From Plasmopara viticola (taxonomy: Eukaryota > Oomycota > Peronosporomycetes > Peronosporales > Peronosporaceae): DNA of 64,000 bases. The stretch spans positions 186,001 through 250,000 of the forward strand of contig MBPM02000011.1 in assembly GCA_001695595.3 (NCBI GenBank). The letters run 5' to 3'. The translations under genes and the position numbers were made by a program. The notes under the pieces were generated by a model, which did not search any database, was not told the DNA's origin, and saw only the letters and a program-made list of their open reading frames with translations. Below are positions 35,237 through 46,269 of the stretch, piece after piece; position 1 is the stretch's first letter; every line of letters begins with the position of its first letter.

Positions 35237-36784
35237 TTATTTTGCCTCGGGTAAGGCATGCTCGGGAGTATGCTCGCTGCCAGCATTGTTTTGAGCAATG
35301 TAGCGACGCAGGTTGCGCACAAAGCAAGAGACCTCGCCGATAGAGCCCTTACGAATAACGCTGGAAGGGAAGTAACCCTTGATGTCCATGTTAAGAATCC
35401 AAATCAGACGGCTCTTAAACGGAGATAATGGGTGTGGCAGGATGACCCAGCCCGTTGGACCATTTTCACCACGGGTAATACCCTTTTGAGGCTTTAAGAC
35501 ATTCACTCCGGCGTAACTGTTAGCGATCACGTAGCCGCCGCCATCTTGGCGACGCCACGTGCGGGTGTTGACAAAGTCACGACTAGAAATTACGCCTCCA
35601 AGAGCAGGGGCCGAAATCAAGTGCACCAAATCAGTCGTTTCATCGAGTTTGCAGATCACATTGCTCTCAGCCGCTGTCACATTCCACACATTGCTAGTTT
35701 CCAGATTTGTATACAGTTCATCAAAAAGCTCATCAGGAGAAAGGAAAATCTCCGCCTCACACTTATAGATGCGCGACGGTTTGCCATCGCGAGAGTGCAC
35801 CGTTACGTTTTCCGTAGTAGGAATCTCCTCCATCCATGCCGAATCTGTGGCCACATCTGTATTAGCCAATTCCAGCACCTTGTCCAGCGACGTTTGCGAG
35901 CTGGCAATGAGCTCATCACTAAGCGCGGGCGTAATTTTAACACTGTCGTATTTGTTCTCCTTCGGTCTTACCGGCAAGCTCGGGGTAATCGATAAGTCGC
36001 GCGTGACGTTTGAGTCTATGTCCTTTAAATCCTTCTCAGCATCTTCCAGATTCAGCACAACCTCCGTAACTCTCCTGGCTGCGCTTATTCTTAAAGCAAT
36101 TTCGTAAAGGTTCTTGACAAAGCCTGCGAAGAGGATCCAGATAGCGGGATTTGATAACGCTACCTCATCCTTGAGAAAATAGAAGGCTGCTGTGAAGCCT
36201 ACAGCCGAGGCTACCATGAAGCTAAGACTACTTTCTGGGTCCGTGCTTTTGGCAAGTGTCTTCATCGCGGTGTTTTCCTGCTTCTCCTTAACCAGCAGCA
36301 ACTCCTCCGTAACTACAGGACCATCAGAAAAATCTGCTTTAGCACGAGAGTGCGCACCCGATGCGACCTCTTCAGCCTCGTACAACACGGCACTGCTGTG
36401 TGCGTGTGTGGCACAAGGGTCACACACGCGCTGGCGGCGTGGAATCTCACCTGGATTCGTGGCCAGCACCATACGCGTACGTGAGCAGGCGTGACAGAAA
36501 ATTTCGCCACATACACGGCAGTGGTGACGTCGATTGACGAGCGAGAAATTCCGCTCGCACTTGGCGCATGTACGCGCAGCTGCGTCTTCAACCCAGCGGC
36601 CCGAAACAGTGTCGCGCGGGGCCACATTTGTACCGGCAGGAGACCAAGTGCTTGAAGCTGTCGACACGTTCGAGCTACAGCGAGGGCGCATGGCCAACGA
36701 GACACGCGAGCCTCCCGCCGCAACAGCCTTGGCGGTGGCCTTCGCGGCCTTAGCAGAGCGCGCGCTCGAGGGCCGTACACACAT
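35237..36784 (-). CDS. FYVE-START domain protein
   Basis: Intronless, 515 codons from the ATG at 36784 (MCVRPSSARSAKAAK); an upstream in-frame TTG is not used. After a basic Ala-rich head, a FYVE zinc finger lies at about residues 60-127. It has WVEDAAARTC, the signature RRHHCRVCG and eight zinc-binding Cys/His positions through RVCDPC, and is expected to bind phosphatidylinositol 3-phosphate on endosomes. Two hydrophobic segments follow (LSFMVASAVGFTAAFYFL near 185; NPAIWILFAGFVKNLYEI near 208), then a linker, then a START lipid-transfer domain from about 320 to the end (ISSRDFVNTRTWRRQDGGGYV, GWVILPHPLSPFKSRLIWIL). FYVE-START fusions are common in oomycetes. A possible membrane anchor next to a START domain recalls STARD3, suggesting sterol or lipid handling at endosome contacts; that part is inference. 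Confidence 0.88.
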   Translation of the reverse strand: MCVRPSSARSAKAAKATAKAVAAGGSRVSLAMRPRCSSNVSTASSTWSPAGTNVAPRDTVSGRWVEDAAARTCAKCERNFSLVNRRHHCRVCGEIFCHACSRTRMVLATNPGEIPRRQRVCDPCATHAHSSAVLYEAEEVASGAHSRAKADFSDGPVVTEELLLVKEKQENTAMKTLAKSTDPESSLSFMVASAVGFTAAFYFLKDEVALSNPAIWILFAGFVKNLYEIALRISAARRVTEVVLNLEDAEKDLKDIDSNVTRDLSITPSLPVRPKENKYDSVKITPALSDELIASSQTSLDKVLELANTDVATDSAWMEEIPTTENVTVHSRDGKPSRIYKCEAEIFLSPDELFDELYTNLETSNVWNVTAAESNVICKLDETTDLVHLISAPALGGVISSRDFVNTRTWRRQDGGGYVIANSYAGVNVLKPQKGITRGENGPTGWVILPHPLSPFKSRLIWILNMDIKGYFPSSVIRKGSIGEVSCFVRNLRRYIAQNNAGSEHTPEHALPEAK

Positions 36785-37429
36785 TCTGCGTGTTATTATA
36801 GACAATGACCGACAAGCGACGGTAGAGGAGCAAGTGGCGATCGGAAAACAAAGTGTTTTTTTTTAAAACCGAGGTTTTACTCGTGCAATTGCAGAACTTT
36901 CCTTCAAACCGGATTTTACAGATGGAAAAAGACGGCCGACACGCTTCAGTATCGGTGTAAGTTGTGATACGGCAGTACAAAATCAGCATTAGTTACCGTG
37001 TGTAATGCCCGCTCGCTCCTAGGCTATTCGCATCGGCACGAGGCCTTGTAAACTGACTTGCCTTTAAACAAGCTGGCGACGAAAGGCTCACGTTTGCATG
37101 AAAGAGAAAAAGTGACCGTTATCCCTTTCAAAAATGAATATGGATGCTACCGAATAAGTAATTACTATGTTTATTGTAATTACTTTTTCCTTTTATTGGC
37201 TTCTGATTGGCTCAAAGACCAATTTTCGATACCTCAACCCCAATTATTTTCTCTTCGTCGCCAATGTACTCCTCACAAAGTATTTAACGTACTTCTTAAT
37301 CACATGATTTTCACCGTACACCATCATAGACAATCTTGCATCGCTTCCGACCGAAGGCTTTACTTCTTACCTACTCCCACTGCAATCGGTTGGTCATACA
37401 CGCTGGTGAAAGACGTTGTCAGCGCGTGA
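36785..37429. other. Intergenic, upstream of the FYVE-START gene
   Basis: Holds the presumed promoter of the minus-strand FYVE-START gene. No clear initiator, repeat or gene is seen. Short open frames on both strands lack family signals. Confidence 0.4.
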
Positions 37430-38860
37430 CTCCCAGCCGGAGTACTGACTGCTTGTTCAGTGCCAAGATATGGCACCGAAAAACTAAAGACGGGAGATAC
37501 GAACTCTCCGTAAAAAGCACAACCATCAGCTTTTTGCTCACTCAACTGCACACCCAAAAAAACGCGCTCTGACAGCTTAAAACCTAAAGATAGTCTTGTG
37601 CTTGGGCATGCTGGAGTGACACCATGACGAATTGTTACTTGCTGCAACGGATCTAGACATCTACAATGTGCGCCGTGCAGAGCGTGTCAAGAGCCTGCAA
37701 AGCCGCTCTCCACTGTCAGCTTTCTTGCACGGCCTGGACGTCGACAAGCACTTCACACAATTTGACAATTGGACACTGGCTGAGTATCTTCTCATCGGCA
37801 AAAGAAATCTGCGGTGAGTACGGCGCCGCTCGAGTCTGGCTGAATGACGCTACATACAAGACAAATATATCTCTTATTCATATCGTAGGCACTTTTGCGG
37901 AAAAAAAGAGGAGCAAGCACTTGACTAACAACTTTCTCATAGATTTTACTGAAAATAACAGAACAACTACTTTCGCACACTGTTTCATGCGCAATCAAAC
38001 CTTGGCTGAATAACTTGTGAGCATTGCACCTCATCCGAGCAGTCTTTCAGGAAAAAGCTTTGCATTCACCAAAACATTTGTAACCAACCGCGAGCTCGCG
38101 ATGAAGAATGCGTTGGCAGAAATATTTCCAAATTCCCCCTGCTTGTTGTGCCACTGGCATATCAGCAAGAATGTCCTTGTCAAACAAATAAGTCATTTCT
38201 GACGCAAGAATTGTAGAATTAATTGAATCAAGCTTGTAATCAACTAGTCACATTAACTACCGTGGAGTATTATAAGACGCAGCTTGCAAAAGTGCGTGAG
38301 AAGTTCATTGCGCTCTCATTGGGCGTCATTAAGGAAACAAAGCGAAAAGAATTCAAGTAATTTTATCCGCAATAAGCGCCATTTTGACCATGTCACGATA
38401 TAGCGCGTGGAAACGCTCATGTCGCCTACAGAAATTGGCTTTCTGTATTAACTGGTAAGCCATATGAGACAAGTAGAACATACTGCTGTACCTTTCTGAC
38501 GCACACCTCATCTTGCAGGCGATCTAGTCTCGATGGATGCTGCTTTCCGTCTTGTTTGGGAAGGCTGGAAATATCTAGTTCTTAGGTCATTTGATATGGC
38601 TTTATTATACGTGGCCTGAAAGCACAGGGCTCTGTTCGCGCAAACCTGCGTAGTTGTGCTGCAAATTGCGAAGCAGCGCGCCATCAAAACCATGAGCTGT
38701 CGGTTGACCTGTTTATTTAATGGCGATCATAATAAAATATACCACAAAGGAAGATTCTGTAGCCAATTGTGCATCCGCCCCAAAGCTCTCGCCAAAGAGC
38801 CGCATTCGCGAAAAAGCTTTAAAAAAGCTATACCACGACGTCAGCCACGAGCACTTTGAT
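37430..38860 (+). pseudogene. FAR1/MULE-type transposase pseudogene
   Basis: Pieces of a Mutator-like transposase appear in order on the plus strand in shifting frames. A FAR1-type DNA-binding end reads DCLFSAKIWHRKTKDGRYEL, then HNHQLFAHSTAHPKK (about 37440-37570). A linker follows, DIYNVRRAERVKSLQSRSPL (about 37650-37720), then the catalytic strand WLNDATYKTNISLIHIVG (about 37840-37900). Next comes TNRELAMKNALAEIFPNSP followed by CLLCHWHISKNVL (about 38085-38180). The MULE family normally has Asp in TDR-x-LA; here it is Asn. At least three frameshifts and several stops break the gene, and the C-terminal SWIM finger was not found. It marks an old DNA transposon insertion; its terminal inverted repeats were not identified. 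Confidence 0.8.
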
Positions 38861-41800
38861 GTAGGCTTGCTTGATACTTTGTCCATTAGGGCAGTGTAGT
38901 AGCCCAAAATTTACAATATAGCTGTCAAAACAATTTTTTTAGCCGGGAGTAAACTTTTAGAAATTCTAGACAAATCGTCAGACTCACGGTCATGTGAAAG
39001 GAGTTGCTCGTTGATTTTGAAAGTCTATGGTAAAATTGAAATAAAGTTCGACCTGGTATGACATTGTTGACGATGTCTTTAAAAATAAATAATAGGAAAA
39101 ATTAATTGGCGACTTATGGTCTTCCCCATAAGTGAAAGGAGTGACTGATTTATCAACGCCACTGGATATGAACTAATTGACTCTCCCATCACCGGGATTT
39201 GCGCACAACGTCGTCCTTTAGATCATCCATTTACATCAACGAAGATGATGAAATTTTTAAGGATGAGTTTGACCGAGCCCATCTGAATTATGGCGCTCCT
39301 AGACACACCCATTGCCTTTGGGTGCTACGAGAGCTCTCAACAGGCCACCATTTATGCAACATTACAAATGATACCAACTCCAAAACGAGCCAAGATATTA
39401 AGATAGCTATGCGCTTGCCATTTCGATCAATACGCGCTCAGGAATTGTATTAGGGGTTGTAAGAGAACCGGAGATAACGGTAGATTATTCCAAATCTGCA
39501 GATGCGTTTGAGTACACTTCAACTTCGTGACCACTACGACTCAATCCGATTTTTTTTTCTAAGTGAGATGTGTCGGCGTTGCTGTAAAGCCGTTCCTGAC
39601 GATGTAAAAATGCTTCTTTCTTACTACGCGCTTCACAAGAGGTCGTGCTGGTCCATAAGCGCTTCCTTCTTCTTCGACTTCTTCATGAGGCAAGAAGACC
39701 TGCACGACGAAGTTAGCATACTTGGAATTTGCGTCAAGGTAAAACATGGGTTTAATCCGTGGCTTCTTCGGGGTAGCTATGCATATTCAAAGCTTTTGAG
39801 TAGGAGCTACACAAAAGACCCAGAAGCTTTACAGCGCCCCATTTCTCGACATAAATGCATGAGCTACATCGGTAAATAGCTTTTCTTTATAGCAAATTCG
39901 ATACTTGGGAGGGTTGCGCAAACTCAGCCATTACCATTTGTCAGCCTGCGAATGTGGCGTCTCAGCGCACGTACTGTGCTTTTTTCTTCGCGTACACGGG
40001 AGTTACAAGTAGCTCGAAAGCATTTATCCATTACCACTGCATTCGGCAGGCTTTAGTAGATAAATTGCGTATTGTTTTAGTCAGACTAGCTAGAAGTAGG
40101 GGCCATATGTGCGCTAGGTGTCACACAAAAAAAACTGTCACACAAAAACTTCTGATATTAGTTTTTGCGAGATGTAGACAAAGTCGAAGATTGTAAACTT
40201 TTAGCACTGCAAGCTCTGGAATCAAATTATGCAAGTCCAAAAAATTCAGCCATTCACTTGTCCACCAACATGTGGTGAAAGTTGAGAGAAAACGCCTTAA
40301 CTCGTCTTGAATGATTCAGGTATTTGTTGGATGAAGCAACGACTTAAAATGCGTCTGCCAAATCTACTTTACAAAAAAGAAGACTGTCTGCTTATATAGA
40401 GAGATGAATTTTGTTGGGTCAGCCACTATCAGTCTCGCGCCTACCCTGGATGTACCTATGGTGCTCTACATCAAATACTCTCAAATGAATGTACAGGATG
40501 GGATCCTTCACAGGCTCTGAGATCAGGAGGAATGCACACTGCCTATGAGACCACTCAAAAAAATTTCGTTTATATCTAAAAATGCACTTATATTCTCAAG
40601 AATGTTTTAATCTTTTACAAACAATATCTGACCGAAATTATTGTTTAGTTCAGGCGAGAAGTGGTCTTGATTTCTCGAGACTTAACAACTCCTCTAAAGA
40701 TTACCACACCTTTTAATGATACAGCTAGCAAAACCTTTGAGCATCCATATCATGTCAGTAGGCGGTCGAGCTGAAATTGACCTGCTAGAGCTGATCTTTA
40801 TAATATCGACAATCAGCTTGTTTAGGTTGACCACTGGCGTTTGCCGGTGAGCGACCTCTCACGACGTGCTAAAATTTACAAAGACTCAGCATAATTACCC
40901 TTAGTGAATCTGCATGTACTGTTGGTAGGTCACTACTGCTGTCTTTGATTTTAAAAGATGCAAACCACCTTAAGGCTTAGCTCCTACGGTTTGACTAAAC
41001 TGAATATTCATCAAAGAGACAAAGTTCCCCAAGCTCGACCTCCCAGGTGAAGGAGCGCGGCTATAATGCGCGAAGGATCGTTTATGAACATTTGACCATC
41101 TCGCCTTACTGGTCCAGAAAACGTTTTCATTTCTCTGTGTCTTATCAGTATGAGCATAAACGTTTATTGCGGTCGGCACTGTGATTGGAACAGTCAGAGT
41201 TTGCGCTGTCTGGACCCTAGCGTACAAAGTCTCGTCATACAGCTTAAACACCGCGACGCGTCTTCGTTGCTTAGTTGCAGAAGAGCAGCCGGCTTTGTAG
41301 GCCTATAATATTAGCAGTTCTTTCAAGAGCTTAAATTGCGCTTTCAGAAGATGTGTGAAGGTAATGTAGTTTTCTTGCACGATTTTGGACTGATCACATA
41401 CCCGCAAAGGCTTAGAAATGAATGCAAGTGCACAGCACCTTGCACAGAAAAGATGTACAGGATCTTCCGGTAAGCTGCTATTATTATCTTGGTCTGAATC
41501 AATAAAACGTGCATCTGTTGAGGGTGCTAACGACCACTATATTGAGAATGTTCTAACAATATCCATTAACGACTACATTGGTAGCAGTAGTAGCAAAATC
41601 AACAACGTCAGAAGCAGATACGTCGGTGCCATTATCCGTAATAAAAGGGACAGAAAAATATGGATGATCAAGCTAGGCAGTAACGTCGATGCGACCATCG
41701 CAAAGCTCATAGACTTTGCGGTATTGAGCATTTATTCAAGGGTCATTGAAAATGTATCGACTAATATTGCAGCTGACACATCGTCAGTTTTTGCAAACAA

Positions 41801-43722
41801 ACTGACGCAAAAATGAAAAGCTTTAAGGCACTTCTTACCAATTAAAAATTGAGGATAGAAATAATGTAACCTCCGCACCGCTATATTCTTTGACAAAAAT
41901 TGCAACATTTTCAGCACTTCCAAAGCTATCGCTGTCCGTGTAAACTTGACGGATTGCATATTGAACTCATCCGCACAGACAATCGTGATTGTTAGCGTGA
42001 GGTACTAACGTGAAGACCAATAGCCCTTTATAGCTTTGAAAACCATACTGAGGTATTAGGGAGTTAGGTAGTGTCATTGATAGTAACGCCGCTGGAAAGA
42101 AGCCCATTCAAAGTGGGCTGGAATCTTTAGTCTTTGTTGCTTCTCTGGTGCCATTTCACTTCGCCGGGACATTTTTTGCGTATCTCCTGGCTCCCAGCAC
42201 AAAACCGTCGCCGGCAGTACAGTGCAATAGACTATAACGTAAGAAATGATTTGATGATCAGCGTAGTTATGCGCCTTGATACAACCTCTGCTTTCTCATA
42301 TGAACCATAATCTGATAAATCGACTGTGACAGAGCTTTGGGACGAGTTCTCACATATTTTTGTACAGATGGAGTGTAGTGAAAAGTCTGAGAGCTTACGC
42401 TTACTACTATTCACTGCCCCCTTTACAAGATCGCTTTGAGCAATAGAATGCAAATTCAAGACTGATCCATTAAACGCATTGTAATATCTTCCTACCTATA
42501 ATTCAGTATATGCACCGAAGCAACAAAGTATTTAAGCAGATAAATTCCGGTGTCTCTCAGTATGCAAACTGTTATAAATATCAAAGGAGTTCCAATGAGC
42601 CATTTCTTTTTCGATGGGTCCTTTCAGAGGAAGCCACCAACGATCAACACTCCGTTACGTCCTTCTTAAAAGATTTAGGAACGTGTAATAAAAAGTATGC
42701 TAATGCTGCTCATCATTTCTTAGAATAGTATGAAAAGCCGGTTTGATATTCGCCATGGCAAACAGACAGCAAAGGGAAGTGCCAGTCGGCAAGGTCATTT
42801 TTTGCGATGATAAAGTTAACACCGGGGATGGTTGATTTGGCATCCAGTGCCGCTGTATCATAATTGACCACTGCATTATCGCCACACCCGATAGAAAGGA
42901 TACACCTACAACTTAGGGTGCATTTGTAGCTAAGGCTGCATCTGCAACAAAAGCCGCAATGAGCTACCGGTAGTGAGCGCTAAATATGTACACCCGCCAG
43001 TAAGCCACAAAGGCGAGGACGACTATGGAATAGCCTCTTACTCTGTCGTGGTTTACGTCTATCGTCCTTCTTTCTTCGTGACCCATTCACACCTTCTAAA
43101 TAATGGGAATGCAGTAAACACATGCCTCAATCTTTGCTCTTTAGATTTTTCGATTCATGACAACATTGTCAAAGCAGCCTTAACGCCCGGTAGTAGACAG
43201 CTAAAGATGCTAGATTGACGTGAGACTCACTTACCTTTTTACAAAGAAACTGGGAAGTCCATTTGTTGAAGAACAAAGACCTCATCAAGGACGCCCATAT
43301 TGATGAAATTACTGAGAATGAAGACCAGAATGACGAAAACACAAAGTCAAAATCGATGATCCATGGCACACTACTTGTAGTCTGAAGGCACAAAAAAAGT
43401 CAAAGGGTTTTGTAAATATGGGGTACTCGTTGTTTCGTGAGAGGATCAATCACTCTAAGGATTACGAGTCCTGTACAGTGCAGATAGCGGAAAAAGACCC
43501 GGGTAATGCAGGTATAGGTATGACTATCTAATTTGTGCACAGCGAAGGCCTGATCGAGGCCAATCCTCGTGTTGCCTAGATCATAGTCCCTTAGTTCAGA
43601 GAGAGAGCCCTAGTTACAGTGCGACCTGACAGCGGCTATGCATTATATAAACATTGCATTAAATTTTGCTCAAGAATATATTAGCTTCAATATTGCATAA
43701 AATTTGCTACCGATTTGCTAAA
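38861..43722. other. Intergenic debris, no recognisable gene
   Basis: Open frames such as 39502-39879 plus (125 codons, ATG), 41418-41816 plus (132 codons) and 41251-40970 minus (93 codons) have no motif or neighbour that I can place. They are likely decayed mobile-element or effector remnants, but nothing specific can be claimed. No signal peptide plus RxLR or LFLAK arrangement is seen. Confidence 0.4.
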
Positions 43723-44207
43723 ATTTGTCGGAAGAAGGTTGGAGTTAAAATTGGAGTGTTTTCGGGCTAAAGATACTGACCGGCGCTGGCTCGACCACGG
43801 CTACAAAAAGCCTACCCTGGGATAGAATTAGAAAACGGGCACTAATCACAAAATGAAATCACTTCGGCCGAACTACTATATATCGATGAATCAAAGTGCA
43901 ACTTGCCCACTTATTGGGTCGCCAAAAACCTGGCATACCGTTGCTCATCTGACTGCATCTCATTTGCGTCGGAAGAAGGAAAAAGTTAAAATTGGAGTGT
44001 TTTCGGGCTAAAGATACTGACCATCACGGCTACATAAAAGCCTACCCTGGGATAGAATTAGAAAACGGGCACTAATCACAAAATTGAATCACTTTGGCCG
44101 AACTACTATATATCGATGAATCAGAGTGCAACTTGCCCACTTATTGGGTCAATCTCACATACTTTACGCCAAAAACCTGGCATACCGTTGCTCATCTGAC
44201 TGCATCT
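43723..44207. repeat. Direct duplication of about 240 bp
   Basis: Copy 1 (43723-43960) and copy 2 (43962-44207) are adjacent and nearly identical. Both run from a TCGGAAGAAGG block through CCTACCCTGGGATAG and ACTATATATCGATGAATCA to GTTGCTCATCTGACTGCATCT. Differences are a few substitutions and small indels, including an 18-bp segment (about 44151-44168) present only in copy 2. This indicates a tandem duplication followed by modest divergence. Confidence 0.9.
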
Positions 44208-44211
44208 CGAC

Positions 44212-44505
44212 AATCTTAGCGTGTTTTTATCTGACCCGTTCGAACGGCTCCCACAAATCTTTGTGAAAAAGAAATACCACATCACCTTACAGACAGCTTT
44301 TGGTACCCATGAGAGCACTTCTGCCATATTACTCACTCCGAATGAAAACGCTGCTCACCTTGACGATCAAGAAGCGTCAGATGTGGTCACTTTCGCCTCG
44401 CCCTTGCATACATTACGTGCGGTTCGGCAGCTTCTTCACGATCGTGTGTACCAGCTTGATATAGCTTTTGGGGCCGAATATTGTGGTCAGGCCGTGGTTT
44501 TTTAG
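44212..44505 (+). pseudogene. Fragment of an unrecognised protein
   Basis: A plus-strand frame reads VFLSDPFERLPQIFVKKKYH and on for about 95 codons with natural amino-acid composition. It has no ATG (the frame opens at a GTG) and ends at a TAG at 44503-44505. It directly follows the duplicated block, whose frame (YIDESKCNLPTYWVN) could be its upstream part. I do not recognise the family; a transposase or accessory-domain fragment is possible. Confidence 0.3.
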
Positions 44506-45013
44506 CAATAGAAAAAACTAAGCTACTCTCGCCATCCACGAGGTTTACGTTCATATCGACCGCCGCGCGTCCTGGTGCTAAGTTTTCAAATTGAGTCAAA
44601 TAAATTTTCTCTCTTCGCAGTGAGTCGAGGCTCGTCCGGCCGATATAAGTGCACAGCCCTATGGATACGTGATCTCTTAGTTTCATGACCAGCCCGGTTG
44701 AAGATGTAATCATTTAGCAACCCGTACTTTCCCTATCAGCAATGGCGTATTGCTTAAATTTTGCTGTCGAGTAAAAAAGGTGCTAGGGCACCTCAGATCT
44801 CACATGAGGCTTAGCGTTCTACAATTCGTAATTCTCTTTCACGTCCGTTTGATGCGTCGACATCTTTTTAGAAAGAATGCAAATGCCGACACAGGTCCAT
44901 TAAGGGCTCGAGTAAGAAAAATATGGTTCTATTTGAAAAAATAGCAATTTGCTTTTAAGTAGCATTTTTTAAGGATCCAGCAATACTTGATTTCTTCTTA
45001 TAGATTAATTATA

Positions 45014-46001
45014 TGGAAATGATACCGGGCAGGCACTGAATTAGATTAATTGGCATTTCTTCTCTGTGATTGGCTGGACGGTTAATTCTCAGTCGTGATA
45101 ACTTCTTTTGGCTTCGCTTTAACGTCCGTAATTCCAGATGTGTTTTTTGTGCTTCGGCTGCTTTCTTCTAGAAATAACGAATTTCCTTTTCAAGCGATCT
45201 TCGCTCATTGTCGCTCTCCAAACGAAGCTCTTCGTACCGGATAGACCAAGACTTTTCCTAAGATTGATTTGCATCGTTGGCATGAATAGAGGAACGTTGC
45301 AACACTTCCAACTTGCCTTGACCAGAGCGTAGTTGTGACGCCAAGTGCTCAAGCTTGGAATTCACCGATAAATCGTGTTATTTCCAGCATGCTTGGAGTG
45401 CTTGAGTCCTTGTTTTAAACTCTTCTTTAAGCGCCGAAATAGTCTCACGCACAAGACAATCACCAACTGGTGTCTATTTTTCTTCAAGACCTGACAGTTA
45501 CAACTTAAATGAAAACATAGCTCCACCTTGACACTATCAAGCTCTCGCTGGGCTGCCTCTTTGTCATCTTTGAGCGCAAACGCCGCTTGCAATGCTCCGC
45601 TTGCCCGTCGACATTCGTCATCAACTTGTCGCAACAGCAAACTCTTTTCCAAAGCAAATTGTTGTTGCCAGTGCGTCTGTCGCTGTCGAGCTGCCGGACT
45701 TAATAAGGATTCGGCAGACAATGCGTTTGCCAGCTACTTCTCTACTTCCTGCACCTGAGTTGCCCGTCGCGTCAACTCTATATGTCGATGTAATTGAGCT
45801 TGCCAAGAGTTTGCAGGGTGCTCATGGTGATGTTACTGCGGAAAAATACGTCAAAGTTGCGTGGAAATTCGCGTTTTAACGTCAAAAAGTAGTTTTGGGA
45901 TAAGTTGCATCTGAGATTGGTGTAGAATGCTAATCAATTTAATTCATACAAACATCAGTGCCTGTCCGTTAGCGAAAAGTGCCTGCCCGGTATCATTTCC
46001 C
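45014..46001. mobile_element. 988-bp TIR element with 8-bp target-site duplication
   Basis: Both ends carry an inverted GGAAATGATACCGGGCAGGC terminus (left from 45014, right to 46001). The element is flanked by perfect 8-bp duplications, TAATTATA at 45006-45013 and 46002-46009. Eight-bp duplications fit hAT, P or Merlin-like DNA transposons; the terminal sequence does not settle which. There is no transposase inside, so it is non-autonomous. Its interior is a decayed coiled-coil coding stretch on the minus strand. Another end of the family lies at 27591-27621. Confidence 0.88.
45119..45833 (-). pseudogene. Captured coiled-coil gene fragment inside the TIR element
   Basis: Minus-strand reading from about 45833 down gives protein-like sequence interrupted by stops. 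It includes HRHIELTRRATQVQEVEK (stop), LANALSAESLLSPAARQRQT, then VDDECRRASGALQAAFALKD, and after a non-coding gap (about 45360-45510) SKLEHLASQLRSGQGKLEVL, YEELRLESDNERRSLEKEI and AAEAQKTHLELRTLK. The Glu, Lys, Gln and Leu spacing is that of a long coiled coil, as in centrosomal or ciliary scaffold proteins. At least three in-frame stops show it is not expressed as protein. It looks like host gene exons, with a possible intron remnant, picked up by the transposon. Confidence 0.65.
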
Positions 46002-46269
46002 TAATTATAAGTAAAGTTATTCTTTTTATCTGTGCCGAAAATCGATTTTGTTTGTCTTGAGCAAATTTTGCCGCATTCCTGTCTTGCGGTTTTCACTCAG
46101 CCAGCTTTTCGCGGAGTTAGAATATCAATTTTCCGTAAGAAACCGTTCAAGCGAGCCTTTTTTCTCTTATTTCAGAAGTAAATGTGCCTTAAGAACTAGG
46201 GGAAAGAATAAGGTATCTCAGCTCTTTGATACTCTTTCAAAGTGCCCCCAATTGTAGCTTACCAGTCCA

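Noticed and set aside
36785..36805. Start of the FYVE-START protein at 36805
   Set aside because: The codon is TTG; the first in-frame ATG is at 36784.
43723..44207. CRISPR-like or satellite array
   Set aside because: There are only two long adjacent copies with no spacers; it is a simple direct duplication.
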